From Lepisosteus oculatus (Eukaryota > Chordata > Actinopteri > Semionotiformes > Lepisosteidae): a stretch of DNA of 64,000 bases. Both the position numbers and the translations under genes were made by a program. Positions 1-12,500 of this stretch are shown piece by piece (position 1 is the stretch's first letter; each line of letters opens with the position of its first letter). Below the pieces are notes generated by a model. It searched no databases, was not told the DNA's origin, and worked only from the letters and a program-made list of their open reading frames with translations. The DNA lies in the NCBI RefSeq assembly GCF_040954835.1, contig NC_090718.1, forward strand, positions 13,903,532 to 13,967,531, written 5' to 3'.

Positions 1-261
1 GTAGTGTTGTATCCAATGAATTAATATTTAATAGCTGAATTCTGCAGTGCTGAAAGATCTTACAGACCGCTTTTAAAAACGTTTTTTACACTTTAACTGT
101 ACAGGACAACAACAACAAAAGGAGCACATGGAACTACTAGTACTGTCATGTGTTAATAGCAGTATTCCTACAAAGCCAGTTAATATGTTCTGAGCCATCA
201 CCTTGCTAAATCAAACCTCCTGTAAATGGTGTAAAATCTACATTTCCCCCTGTATAATCAG

Positions 262-712
262 AAGACCTCCTGGGAAAAACTAAGGTTGCTGCTGGAAGAG
301 TTGTTAGTGGGACCAGCAGGGGACGCTCACCCTGCAGCCTAAGTGGGTCCTAATGCCCCAGTATAGCGACAGGGACACTATGCTGTAAAAAGACACTGTC
401 CTTCGGATGAGATGTAAAACCGAGGTCCCGACTCTCTGTGGTCATTAAAAATGCCAGGCAGTATCTTGAAAAGAGTAGGGGTGTAACCCCCGTGTCCTGG
501 CCAAAATATCCCATTGGCCCTTACCAATCATGGCCTCCTAATAACCCCCATCTATGAATTGGCTTCATTACTCTGCTCTCCTTCCCACTGAGAGCTGGTG
601 TGTGGGGAGAGTACTGGTGCATCATCCAGGTGGGGCTGCACACTGGTGGTTGTGGAGGGGAGTCCCTATTATCTGTAAAAGCACCATATAAGTGTAAGGA
701 ATTTTTATTATT
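262..712 (+). mobile_element. 5S-rRNA-derived SINE, copy 1 (head truncated)
   Basis: This copy shares its body with copies near 42.7, 48.1, 51.3 and 52.8 kb. Shared marks include a block on gcagcaggag-type 'accagcaggg' sequence, the phrase 'gagagctggtgtgtggggag', 'catcatccaggtggggctgc' and a TTATTATTATT tail. The copy begins inside the 5S-like head at 'gacctcctgggaaa', so the 5S internal promoter half is missing here. It is complete at its 3' end. The link to 5S rRNA comes from the fuller 42.7 kb copy. Confidence 0.8.
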
Positions 713-2658
713 ATTTTGAAATGATTACCATAGTTTATTGTACATCAGATGAATCCTGCATCAGATTTCAAGTATCTATAAAGGTTCACTTTTCTACTCA
801 GTAGGCTTTGCTTTGAACTTCCCAAACACTTCAGAACCAAATGTTTGTGCTAGAGTTTACAAAATATTTAAGGAAAGAGGAAACCAAAGACTGCGATTGG
901 AGAAGTTCATTTAGCAAAGAAAAACTGAGTTTACAGAGAACTGGTAAAAACTACCAACAAAAAACTCAGTCCAGACGTGATTGTTGCTTTGTACCTAAAT
1001 TATTCTGTATTTGGTCATAGCAGGCTGCAGATCACAAATGTGTGTAGAGGAGATTTTGCACTCTTCATTCCTGGGACTGCAGGGAATGGGTCTCTTGAAC
1101 CCCCAGTCTTCCAATCCACTCGAGTGCAGGATCCTCAAGTAACCAGCTTCTCAGTTCCTTCAGCCATACCATTAAGTAGCAGGATCCGTATAACTGCTGA
1201 GGAAGCAGCAGCGCCGAAGATCCTGCACTGGAGTGAACTGGAGGCATCGCAGTGCGAGGCCCCCTGCTGTTGACTGACAGCACTGCAGTCTATGGTGTAG
1301 GACAGGTGGGATAGAACGGGTGAGACAGTATCCCTTTGGTGACAACAGACAAGCATCACCAGCCACTACAACCTCATGCATTTCTGCATGTTAATGATGT
1401 CGAAAGGGGGATGTGAAGCTTATTAAATTGTCAACACCGTGAGCTTTATGTATAGCTGCAGACAAAAGCATCGACAGCCTGTATATGAAACAGGTTATTT
1501 CACTAGTACATCTCGGCCACCACTTGCAAGGGTGATTGAATATTTAGTCATCTAAGAACAGGCTTGACTGACCGGTATGTGTAGCTCAAAGAACAAGTGT
1601 TACCCTTGATAAACTAGTGAAATTAAGCAAGGTGCCCGCACTTAAGAGTTTTTTATGCATTTGTTTTCCTTTCTAATGAAATCTTCCATATGAAAATGAA
1701 AGATTTGGTGATTAGTAGCAGTATCTTCAGAGTATCTTTTTTAAAAAGCCTTTATGTAGAAAGATGGGTGTTTCAAGAGAACACTACTGTATTCAGTCTT
1801 GAACTGCAAAACTGACTTAAATTCAACAGGTCTGGTTCCACCAAGTCTGTCCCTACTGTTGGTGGTCACGACAAAGTTCTTGTTTCTCCCAGATGCAGAA
1901 ATTTCTTTCCACATGGAGTGCAAGTGTTGAATGTACCCCGAATGACAAAGCAAAAAAAAAAAACAAGCTGCACTTTAGCAACCTTTCCGAAAGAGAACTG
2001 AACCTCCCAAGACAATAATTTCCAGGCTCCTGATTTATTAAGCTCCTGGAGCAGGAGAATTGACAATGTTCCAACTCCATTAGGGCACTCTGTGTTATTA
2101 TTGGGGGTGAGGATTTAAGGGGTTTTATCGATTTAAGAATCAAATGATGGAAAACGGTTTATGCATTTTATCCAAAAATATAAAATCCATTAAATGAGGT
2201 TATTTTATAAATTAGTATTAATAAATAAAGTTTTAAATGTTTACGCTGCATCGGTGCAGCCACACCATGGAGGCTACAGACTTGACTGCACGCAGAGAGC
2301 TGATGGGCAGTTATGGCCTGCACTTGAAAATAGCACATAGAATTCATCGACTGAAAATCGAACGACTGTGCTGGATACAAAATCTGTTTTTAGGATCCGT
2401 ATTCTGTCAGGACAGTGCAACAGCAGAATGTACTGTACTGTCTATTATGAGGTTGTCATTGGGCCAGGTTTTCACTTTATATTTCTTTATGGTAAATTGC
2501 GTTTTCAAAATAAAAAAAACACCTCATCCATTGTTCTTGTCCTATAAAGGACAAAGCTTACACAAATATCCAGACTCACGTGTTACATGTGGGAGTATTC
2601 AGTTTGTCTGTTTTCAGAGCTTTCTAACCACTGTTTTGCTGCCTTGCTGTGGTACTGT
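713..2658. other. Non-coding stretch, no gene seen
   Basis: Short frames only, none with splice-site support or a recognisable domain. No repeat of more than about 50 bases was recognised. It could be 3' UTR or intergenic DNA of a gene lying to the left. Confidence 0.5.
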
Positions 2659-2797
2659 ACATTTTGATTCCCCAGTTTGAAGTGAATATGGTTCGGGCAT
2701 GCTCCTGAGCTGAGATCCATAATTTCCGTGTACTCTACTGGCAAAATATGGACTGTACTGTGAACCATATTCACTTCAAACTTGGGCATCAAAATGT
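2659..2797. repeat. Long inverted repeat (hairpin) with 36-bp arms
   Basis: The left arm at 2659-2694 and the right arm at 2762-2797 are reverse complements with only two or three mismatches; the left arm starts 'acattttgattccccag'. The spacer is 67 bp. The structure could be a small foldback transposon or a hairpin in a non-coding transcript. No target-site duplication is obvious. Confidence 0.8.
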
Positions 2798-5700
2798 TCA
2801 CACTCCTTTAAAAGGAGTGGATTGGAAACACGTCCTTCAAAGCCTTTTCAAAGCCCAATTTGGCTTCGTCATCCTGAAAGATGATGGTCAATGCGTGCTT
2901 CATCGTCAGACATCTCTCAACTCCTTTGTAAAACGAGACGAATTCTCTCTGGAGTATTCTTTTTTTCCCTCGATTTGTTACATGGCATTGTTGCACAACA
3001 GAAAATCAGGACGGGCATATTTCACAGCCATTATGCTACTGGAGGATTTGGCTGCGTTAAAAAAAAACGCATTAAAAATGCAGTTTGTATTGGTTAGTCT
3101 TCACTTAACGCAGTGCTGCTGTTGAAAGCTGCGATTGCTGCCAAAGCCCTGAAAGAACATACACTGGTCACAGGAGAGGTTGAGAACCTGTTAGTCTCTG
3201 TCCCCTCTATAATCCCATTACCAAACTCTCTTCTAAGCCTTCCTTTCCTAATGTTGGTACTCTTCCATTATCTAAAGCAAGATCAAAAAGGACCAATTAT
3301 AACGCATAACCGCAGAAGGAAGAGCACTGATAAGAGTGCTGCGATTCCCTTTCAGTGTCACGAAGGCTGGCTTCACTCTTCTGGTCAGGCAGCAGCTTTC
3401 CTCCAGTTCACTCCTGCTGCTGAGCAAAGGAAAGTTTTCTGGCAACTCCCTGTACAGCTTAGGTACCACAAAACATGACTGTTCTCAGTGTAATTTTCTG
3501 CCTTTGAAGTATCCCTCTCATATGCAATTGATGTATTTATTGAAGGTTTTTTTTAAGATGAGTTGGTTCTGACCTAGTGGTGCATGCTTGTTTTAGCACG
3601 GAACGTAGTGGGGTGTCTATACTGTACTTCCTATGGCCAAGTGCTAATGGGAGCCTTAGCCACCGAGTTTCAAATCCAAATGTATGTTGTGTACTCCAGT
3701 CTTTCTAGATAAAGTAGTGGGCACACCTCCATGCAAACTGTATTGTTGTTTTTGGAAACACTGCGTTGTATACTGTGCATAAAGGCCTAGAAGGAAGGAA
3801 AAAAGCTACCTTTAGTATTTCTCAGTACTGTACTTCAGTTAATCTGTAACACTGTTGGCAATGAATTGTTAATATCTTGAAGCATGCTTTTGGCTTGGAA
3901 TTGTATGCAGTGTTTGGTGTGAGCAGCTTAAGTGCAAAATAGTATTGATCTTGTCATGGGTGCAGGACTGAAATGAAATTCTTCCCTTGGGCTTATGGCT
4001 ACATTTCTGAATCCCAGTGGTTGGATATATTTCTGTTTTATAGAAATTATTGCAAAGATGATCAGGCACTTGTTGAATCAAGTAGAATAAAATCTTTATA
4101 AAAGATATTGAGGGAACGCCTGCTCTGTGTGTTTTTTTTTTTAGAATACAGTAGTGTCAGCAGTATCTTTATTAATGTGATTACATAGGCTCCTTTATGC
4201 TATTATGACTGGAAACCACACTTGACTCAGTAAGTGATCACAACGTCTGCCTTCATGGTAATGAAAACATTCACTACATGCTGCTAGAAATCAGCAAAAG
4301 AGCTCGGCACTTTGTCACGGGATTCAGGTGACAGGTTGCCCAGCTGGATTCAGATCCTTACTGAGTGAAGACCATGTTGGCTTTGTTTTATTCATTCAGC
4401 CTTTCCATGCATTTGTTAAGGGTGTAATAATGTGAAAAAACACAGCGCAGAGCTTGGGCTGCACTGTTCTTCATTTTTGTTTTCCCTCCCTCCTGCATGT
4501 GGCAGGGTCTCCCAGGGCTTGGAAATGAGCTCTCTTTAGCCCAACATCTGTTCCCCGCCATGCTTCACTGGGCTGCCCAAACTTTGGGAATCAGAAGGGA
4601 TCGGGAGCCCCATGTACTGTAGCTCTTCCCAGCGTGCAACTAAATTAAACCTGTTCTCTTCACTGAGACAAGATCATCTTTCACATTGCAACTCAAGTCA
4701 AAAAAGTCTAGACAAGTACATCTCATTATAATTAGAGTTTAGGTCTATGGAGCTTGAAATAAAGGTGATTTCTTACATTGTGTTCTTTATATTATTGAGT
4801 ATTTGGAAATCAGCCCCCATTGCATTGTGCTGAAACACTCTCAGCTAAACTGCCAGCTTTACAGTAGCTGTTAAATTGATTTATTGTTAGATATTACATT
4901 TTTTCTTAATGCTATAATTTCATGGGCAGTTCCTCAGCCCAAATCCATCCTTCATCATCTAACCCTGATGAGTATTGTCCAGTTTTGTGCAACACCTGCT
5001 GGATTCCAACGACAAACTTAATTTTTTTCCCCACCAGGTAGCTGTAGAGCGACACCCATTGAACACTTTCCACAGAAGCCAGTGATCGGTTGAGGTGTTT
5101 TTGGAATTTGTTAATAAAAATGAAGAAATTCAAGTAAAGCTGAACAGCATTTACAGTCACTTGTTTGAAAAACTAACCTTTGAAAATATTTGAGTAGAAC
5201 AGAATTAAATATTGGATTAAAACCAGCTCAAACGGTTACTGAATTAGGTCTGAACTGGACAAGATAAAGCCAATGTTAGACATTGATTTGAAGTTTGATG
5301 GCAGTGTTAATTTGGGTTACCACTCTATACATTTGTGGTGTGAGGGGAGATAGCTCCAGTATTATTTCCAGATGTACTGTATCAAAGAATTCAAGGACTC
5401 CAGACAGCCTTCTGCTGAAAATGCTCCTGAATCTGAAGCCACCAGTTATTTAGCCTGCGGACACTGAATGACACAAGCAAATGTAAATGTATAAAAGTAT
5501 ATCTAAGAAAAGATTTTAAAAAGTGTGTACTTTAAGAGTGTCATGGCATTATCTAACTGATGTATGTGCATTAAGGATCTGATATGTTTTTTAGACTTGT
5601 TTTGATCTCTATATATAAAAATCTCAAATATATTTATAAATATATGCTGTATGTATACAGAATGTATATTTACAGTATATATACACAGCTGAAAAACTTT

Positions 5701-5910
5701 GCGCTGTGCGCAGGGTTAGGTATATACTGATAACTTTGCCTACTAGAGACTACGATACAATGGCTATCCAGTTCATGTGAAGTAGAGAATGGAGGTATGA
5801 ATAAAGTATTGAACAAACTCTTACGGTGCCCTGTTGTTGGTTCTCTTTCATTTTTTCTGCCCAACTAAACATATCCATGTATACATCGTCCATAATGGCC
5901 TGAACACAAA
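2798..5910. other. Non-coding stretch, possibly 3' UTR of a left-hand gene
   Basis: No coding exon could be supported on either strand. An AATAAA at 4086-4091 follows a long stretch without repeats and could end a plus-strand 3' UTR. In mammals GRAMD1B lies tail-to-tail with SCN3B, which would fit this position. No GRAMD1B protein sequence is present, so this is synteny-based inference only. 5580-5700 is AT-rich with many TATATA steps. Confidence 0.3.
4086..4091 (+). terminator. Candidate poly(A) signal AATAAA
   Basis: A canonical AATAAA hexamer on the plus strand, followed within 45 bp by a T-rich run (ttttttttttta near 4131). That spacing is usual for a cleavage site with a downstream element. 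No gene in this window uses it, so it matters only if a transcript enters from the left. Confidence 0.3.
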
Positions 5911-6515
5911 TTGTCATGAAGTGCTTCAAAAGGCCAGTCATGGGCCACATTAAGTCCAGACTCACCACCTCTCTGGACCCCCTCCAGTTTGCATATAGTT
6001 CCAACCGGCCTACCAATGATGCCATATCCCTCACCCTTCACCTTGTTCTGTCCCATCTGGATAAGAGGGACACTTATGTAAGAATGCTGTTCATTGACTT
6101 CAGTTCAGCATTCAACACAATCACAATGAACCTTAACACCTCCCTCTGTAATCGTCAATACAGCAGAAAACATCACTGGAGCTTCCCTTCTGTCGATTCA
6201 GGACATCTACCACAAACGCTGCACACACAAAGCCTCCAGTATTGTGGACGATCCCTCCCACCCCTCCTGCAACCTCTTTGCCCTCCTACAATCTGGTAAA
6301 AGGTATCCCAGTATACGGGCCAGCTCCACCAGACTTCATAACAGCTTTTTTCCTCAGGCTGTTGGGCTCCTCAACACACTGGTACTGTACCTACTGCACC
6401 TACTCCAAATCTGGAAACCTAGTCTGTCTGTATTCGCACGGTAGACCTGGAGACTGATATCTTGCTCCTCTGTATACTTGTATATGGCTGGACTGACAAA
6501 TAAACGAACTTAAGT
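5911..6515 (+). mobile_element. Non-LTR retrotransposon relic with internal deletion
   Basis: The frame from 5916 encodes reverse-transcriptase-like sequence of the fish LINE type: [20 protein letters not shown], then a segment ending [11 protein letters not shown]. The phrase NTSLCN should come much later in the enzyme, but here it follows almost at once near 6140. The sequence then jumps to the element's 3' coding end, seen in other frames as [20 protein letters not shown] and NSFFPQAVGLLNTL. The middle of the enzyme, including the catalytic aspartate block, is deleted and the frame is broken. I cannot assign the clade firmly (L2/CR1/Rex-like group). Confidence 0.85.
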
Positions 6516-8593
6516 GAACGGCTCACTTCAGGATAAAGGAAACACTAAGAAACTGCGACTCCCTTTCCTACCACTAGAGGTCGCCACTGTTTTTAAAATG
6601 ATTTGTAACTTTACAGACCACGTCATTCACTCCGTTAACGCGGGTAGTCCTCCCTACTTTGAATTGGTTAAAACTTTATAGGTATCATATGTAGTGCTTG
6701 TTTTGCACAACTGTTGTCCGTGTTCAATTATAGTCCTACTGCGAATGCGTACAGGCCCAAAGGTAACTCCTTGAACAGGAGGGCTGTTCTCAGACGGCTC
6801 AGGATAAAGATACAGAGAGGCCTGGAGAGTCGAATGCCCTGGCTCTGTCCAACAGCATACACTGGGGTGACAGTTTGTTCAGCTACAAATACCTGTGTGC
6901 ACTGGAAGCTCCCAAGAATTCCAACTCTTAAAGTCAGATTTGGACAGTGAAGGTCATTTAAAAACGACCTTGTAGGGTGACCATGACCTCACAGGTGTGT
7001 AGTGTTTGATGTGGGCAGACCAGTTGTGCACCAGTGCTCACACGTGTGGAGTGACTTTAAAAGAAGAGCACGAGGTGCGCGGTCACTACTGCTTCTAGCT
7101 CACAGCCGCCTCCTCCAGCTGTGGTCTGCAACCCTGACAAACCCAGAGGGCAGCCAGGGCGATGGTTGTCCAAGGTCTGCTATTCCAGAAAACACAGGAA
7201 ACCTGAAACCACTGAGAGATTTAATTCTCCCACCTGCATATTATATATGAAGCTATTATTAATAATACTTATTATTATAAGGGTACACAGAGTCCTTGAA
7301 GTTTTTTTATATATTTATTTTTCCCCTTGGCAGAAGGGGAGAAAAGAAAACAACAATCAAGCATAATGAATGAAAGATGTCAACATTATGCTCCGCCCCA
7401 ATCAGCACACTATAACGTTTACACCATTAATTACTTTTTCTTTTCCTTGAAATGCTTTACTACAGAAGTGAGATGTTTGGTTTTGCTCACACAGACTCGT
7501 ACACAGGTTCAGTACCGTCAGCGAAAGATTAACCCTATTGCTAACTCCAGAAAACCAAACAACAATGAGATGACAAAATCTTTTGTTTTTGCCTTTAAAA
7601 ACACCATTTAGTTATTTTTTTCTGTTCCGTTTTTCCTACGAGCTTAATTAATTAAGCAAAATGTGAGCGAGTCCTCTCTCGCAATGCAGACGAAGTTATA
7701 TGCTCACCCTAATCAGATAATAAGTTAGTGTACAGTTGTGGTACAGTATAGAACACAGGGGAATTCAGGTCCCAGACCATGTTAAGAAAATCTTGTAAAA
7801 GCTGAAATCCATTTAGAGGGATGGATTTACCATCTAGAATGTTCCTGGATAATTCATTTAGATATTCACCAGGTCTCTTGCTAATATATTCATTAAGATG
7901 ATAATATTTTTAAAAGCTCCTGAATGAAGGAGCCCTATTCAAGGGTTAACCAAACGTATTACTAACCTGAATGTCATTTCAGATTGGGGAAATGTGTGAA
8001 CACCTGTCACCATGTCAGGATCGATTATGGTTTTAGTGTGGCCTGGTGAAGACCAGGTCAAGGTTCTGTCATTACAGTACTGTACAGTTCACAAGCAAAT
8101 GTGAGCTCTCTCTGCCCTGGGGATATCTGTCCTCACTGGGTGATTACTGGGACAGTGCTACAGGTAACTCAAGACCAGACCGATGGATTACGACTTCAGT
8201 TCAGCCAACATTTGTGACAGGAGCCACACAAGCTCATTTGGGAAGTTACTGGACTCCAAAATTAATAAACTGTGCTTCGTAACACAAGTTAATATAAAAT
8301 CAGATAGCAGATTCTCCACGTGACATAAGCAGTGCAAAAGAGCAAATAGTAGAGCTCATGCTGCCATATTGTGATCCATTTATAATATTTAATTTCAATG
8401 ACATGGTCAGGCCCTGTCCCAGGCTAACTTGAGCTTGAGTAGAGATCTCTGGTCATTGCTTTCTGTAGCCAGAGCCAGATGTTAGATGTTTCCAACAAAA
8501 CAGCCTAGTTAAAGGTCTATTCTACCACCAGTCAATGTACAGTATTTGATAACTGTCAGCATACTGTACCTGCAGGTGTTTGACTCTCTATAT
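6516..8593. other. Non-coding stretch, no gene seen
   Basis: Only short chance frames. 7250-7320 is AT-rich with TTATTA runs. No element boundaries recognised. Confidence 0.5.
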
Positions 8594-8920
8594 CAGCGGC
8601 TCTTAATCTGGGGTGCAAACATGCACCCTTTCTGGGGGGTGCGAGACAGGCCAGATTTATTTGGAAGGTATATCATCAAAAATGCAAATGCCAAAAAAGC
8701 TAGGTATTTCAAGGTAAACTTTCAAAAAGTGTACTTTTAAATGTATTCTTTATTTAACTGTGAGCATAAAATAATCCATAATTCTATCTCTTTTCGTTCT
8801 ATGGTGATGACATGAGTTAGGTTTAAAGAACAGAGCTGCTTCAGTGATTTGTGATCAGGGGTGTGAGAACTGATTTTGAGAACCAAAGGGTGTATCTGCA
8901 GTAAATGCTGAGAATCACTG
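8594..8920. mobile_element. hAT-like MITE, 327 bp
   Basis: The left end reads CAGCGGCTCTTAATC and the right end, reversed, reads CAGTGATTCTCAGCA. These are diverged inverted ends of the CAGxGGTTCTCAA hAT type. The flanking 8-mers ctctatat (8586-8593) and ctctgtac (8921-8928) agree at six of eight positions, which fits an old 8-bp target-site duplication. No transposase sequence lies inside. Confidence 0.6.
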
Positions 8921-9494
8921 CTCTGTACACATACTGAAACAAAGTGGATCTGATAAGCATAGTCAAGTGAAATATCATAAAAGCTGTGAAGGTAAAATCA
9001 ATTTTCAGCCAGTCTCCTGCTGACATGCACTGTTGTTTCCCAGCAGAAGTGACAAGTGGACACATTAAGGACAACCTGGGCTGAGAGCTGTTGTAATTAG
9101 GTTTCTTTATCCTGTCTGTGTCTTGTTGAGTACCTTGCCTATCCACAGGGCCAGCCCATCCTGACAGAACCAGAGTCTGAAAAACACCGTTCTGTCAGGC
9201 TGGTTATGGTGCTCTGGTTGGTTTATTCAAGGACAGTCGTGCCCAGGGCAGAAAGAGTTTCCGTGCGTACTGTACATGCTGTACTGGGTGAAATAAAACC
9301 CAGTAAAAACAATAACGCCCCTGACCAATAAACCACGTACCACACAAAATTTTTCATGTAGTACCCTTTTTGTTTTCTATGCAATTTTCTACACTGCAAT
9401 TGTCAGTTATATCGTGTTTCATCCACATGCAAATGCAAATGAAAATTCAAAGCAAGAAGGAGACCAGAAAAGGTCACTTTTCTAATACTAATTT

Positions 9495-9560
9495 AGATAG
9501 ATACTTTATTGATCCCGTGAGGGAAATTGCAGTGCAACAGCAGCTTAACACAGACAACAA
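9495..9560. repeat. Dispersed retroelement-tail fragment
   Basis: The phrase 'gatactttattgatcccg' followed by 'gagggaaattgcag' is a very common fish repeat word, known from retroelement ends. Only this short piece is recognisable, and the boundaries are approximate. Confidence 0.55.
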
Positions 9561-10264
9561 AGCAACAGTGTACTGTAACTAATGATACAATAATACAATC
9601 AGTACAGTGAGAAGTGCACTAAGAAGAGTTTCTCACAGCCAGAACAGAACAGTATACCAAAAACGTCGTATTGCACAATATACAATATTACTGTGTTGGA
9701 TTTCGTTTTCATTCTTGATCCATGCAATAAACCACGAAGGTTTCTGCACGGAGCTGCACCACGTTTGTTCGGTAGAAGGCCAGCCATCGAAAATAAAAAA
9801 GAGAAAAATTGAAGGATAAGGTTCAAGGTTGGGAATCAGGGATTTTTTTTAAACGTTCAAAAGCATGTGACCTCCAGTATTTTCAGCACAATAACATGGT
9901 GAGCAACTCTGAACTGAGGGCGTGATTCCAGCCAGATAACTTGTTTTACAGTACATGTAATACTGTACACGTCTCTTAGTGCAAAACAGTTTTGTCACAA
10001 CAGGCAGACTTTTACTCAGAGATGACCGTCCCCGTGGCTTTTGAAACCAATGAACACTTTAAAAACAGAGAGCAGTGTTTATATGCTAAAAAGGACGAGC
10101 TGTAACTGAAACTCGAGGACTGGAAGATGAAGGATGACTCGCGAGATGATGGGGCTGGGGAAAAACTGCAGTCAAAGCAGAAATCGGGTGGGATTCTTTG
10201 ATGTTCTGGATAAACATTCATTTTCTATATATACTGGTTTATTTGCATGCCATTTATTTATGCT

Positions 10265-10635
10265 TTTTATCTCCATTTAACATAATAGTCAGGGAGCTTA
10301 ATGACCTGGGCATCAACACCTCTCTGCAGTTGGATTATAGATTTCCTGAATAGTACACTAACAGACTGTGAGGTTGATGGAAAACTTCCCTCTACACTGA
10401 CCATCAATATACAGTAGGTGCCCCTCAGGGCTGTGTGCTTAGCCTAATGCTGTTCTCCTTGTTCACCAGCGATTGTGTGGCCAGACACAGGTCTAACTCC
10501 ATCTACAAACATGCTGATGACCCTAACATCATTGGCCGAATCACCGCTAATGGTGCCTTGACAATAATCTCTCCTTCAATGTCATCAAAACCAAGGAGCT
10601 AGTCATCAATTTTAGAAAGCAGGGTGGAGACCACA
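10265..10635 (+). mobile_element. Non-LTR retrotransposon relic, middle of reverse transcriptase
   Basis: Conceptual translation in shifting frames gives LNDLGINTSLQ, then VGAPQGCVLSLMLFSLFTSD, then a degraded ADD-type catalytic box (YKHADDPNIIGRI) and KELVINFRKQGGD. These are the mid-to-late RT motifs of the same element type as the relic at 5.9 kb. Stops and frameshifts show it is dead. It covers the part missing from the 5.9 kb copy. Confidence 0.85.
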
Positions 10636-11890
10636 CCCCTTTTTTTAAGTAGCACGTCTTCGTACTGTACTTCGTAGCTGTGTCAGTATTTTTTTAAAAT
10701 AATCAGTTTCTCACTGTGTCGCTTTAAATATGCAAATCAAGGGAATTTTAAACATTTGACAAACGCATTTAAAAATACCAGAATCTTCCTGTATTACAAG
10801 ACCATTGTTGTAGTATCTATTTTATGCAAAGCAAATTCGGAAAGGCGAAAAAGAACCAGGAAATGTTTTTTTTAAGGGGAACTATGTACTAAATTGACCT
10901 AAGTTGCAAAACAATGTTGGAAACGCTTACTGTCGCAAACATGCACACCTTGGTAATATTTAACAATATTTTTATTTTCACATACTATAAAATACTTGAA
11001 CATATATCTATTTTTTTTAAAAAGTCATTATCCATGTCTTTGTATTAAAATATTGATTTAGTAGGCTTATTAAAACTTTAATTGAACATTTATGATTTGT
11101 ATTCAATTGAACTGAATTCAAAATACTTAATTCATCTCCAGGAATTCAGATCATAAATAGTAAACACATCGTGACACCTAATGGTATAAAGGGACACTCC
11201 GCCCGGACATTAGCTGGGGTATAAAACATTTACAGTATGTCCTGCCCGAAGACATCCAACTTGAAAACTAAGCACAGATGTATTGAGAGGATCATTTAAA
11301 GATCATTTAAACCAAGGTCTCTTAGGAGCAAACACCATCGTCTCAAGGGCATACAGCGCAGAATATATTTCAATAAGACATGTGTAAAGAAATGAATAAA
11401 ATGTTTGCACTTAACGTTTATACTGCCATTATTTAGTGTAAATCATGTCCTGCCCGAAGACACAAGAACAGCAGTATTTAGAATTTAAAGACATTTTTCA
11501 AATAAAGTATTAGTTCCAAGCGAAATTATGACCACGACTATAAGAACATAATCACACAACATACGCTGGGAAATAATGAAGAAATATTGATTTTGTGAAC
11601 AAAGATTAAGGTAAAGGAACATACGGAATGCGACGTTTTCATTTTGCCAATACATCTTTACTGCTTTACTGCCAATTAGTCTTTACTGCTACAACAGTGC
11701 TTTTACGTAAAAGGAACACACGTTGTCTGCGTACTGCAACACAAGTGGCTTGTTAAGAAAAGAGCAGCGTTGGAATACAGAAGACGCTCAATGCTATTTA
11801 TATCCTAACGAAAATTCGTGTTTTACCCTTCTCCTAAAGGGTTAGACTACATATTCCGTGAGTTAAAATGTATCTACATTCAAATAAAGG
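10636..11890. other. AT-rich non-coding stretch with a repeated 18-mer
   Basis: The 18-base word atgtcctgcccgaagaca occurs exactly at 11237-11254 and again at 11445-11462, in the same orientation about 208 bp apart. The flanking sequence is not obviously duplicated. No coding sequence seen. Confidence 0.5.
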
Positions 11891-11899
11891 AAAAATTCA

Positions 11900-12500
11900 A
11901 AGATGCGCAACAAACTCACTCAGCGTCCCTCTCGCAGAACCCGGCGGACAGGTGCGCGGGGCGTGGCCTGCGGATGATGTCATCCGAGTGGGCGCGGCTG
12001 CAGGCTGACGGTGCGGGTCGCTGTTTTCCCCGGCATCAGGGTAATGACAATTAATACATTTAGTCCGTATTAATATCTGAGACCCACAGGAATGTGAATG
12101 AAAGAATTTAGAAATATGTAGCGGAGCTGTGGAGTCTAAAGTTCTCAGCAGGACACTGTTCTATAACCTGATTTATCTAAATGATGCGCCAAGAAGTCAG
12201 ATTCTTCATCTGTAAAGGTTTATCATACACTCAATTTACTCTTTGTACTTCTGATTAGTCATACTGCCGACCTGTTCTTTTAAGAACGTGAGACAGCTCA
12301 AATGAGAGGACAGTAATCGATCCATGTAGCCCTTTTGGTTACTGGTATCAGTTTGATTCGATAATCTCATGCGTGAAAGAAGACAGGCTATTGGTTTCGA
12401 CAAAATGGCTGCGTCGCCCGTGCCATTCTCCCACAACTCTTTGTGTACAGAACTTTTAAACCCAGTTCCCAATGACATCCTTTCACATTTCTATTGGTTA
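11900..12500. promoter_or_regulatory. CpG-rich, promoter-like stretch
   Basis: In an AT-rich neighbourhood, 11925-12040 is GC- and CpG-rich and holds a near-palindromic ATF/CRE-like site (gatgatgtcatc). Between 12385 and 12500 there are two CCAAT boxes (attgg) and an AAAATGGCTGCG word resembling a YY1 site. This looks like a promoter or enhancer. No supported gene starts here; a weak minus-strand frame at 12236-12478 is the only candidate. Confidence 0.35.
12236..12478 (-). CDS. Weak candidate small ORF, 80 aa, not recognised
   Basis: This uninterrupted minus-strand frame starts at an ATG in fair context (gaaaggATGt), just downstream of a CCAAT-containing flank, and ends in TAA. Its C-terminal part (SHLSCLTFLKEQVGSMTNQK) has an amphipathic helical look. 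I recognise no family, and the length is within reach of chance. It could be a real small protein, a first exon, or nothing. Comparison with other fish genomes would decide. Confidence 0.2.
   Translation of the reverse strand: MSLGTGFKSSVHKELWENGTGDAAILSKPIACLLSRMRLSNQTDTSNQKGYMDRLLSSHLSCLTFLKEQVGSMTNQKYKE

Noticed and set aside
2237..2680. 147-codon plus-strand frame
   Set aside because: No recognisable motif; it runs into one arm of the inverted repeat; no start or splice support.
5916..6299. 127-codon frame as a host gene
   Set aside because: The protein is a truncated retrotransposon reverse transcriptase with an internal deletion.
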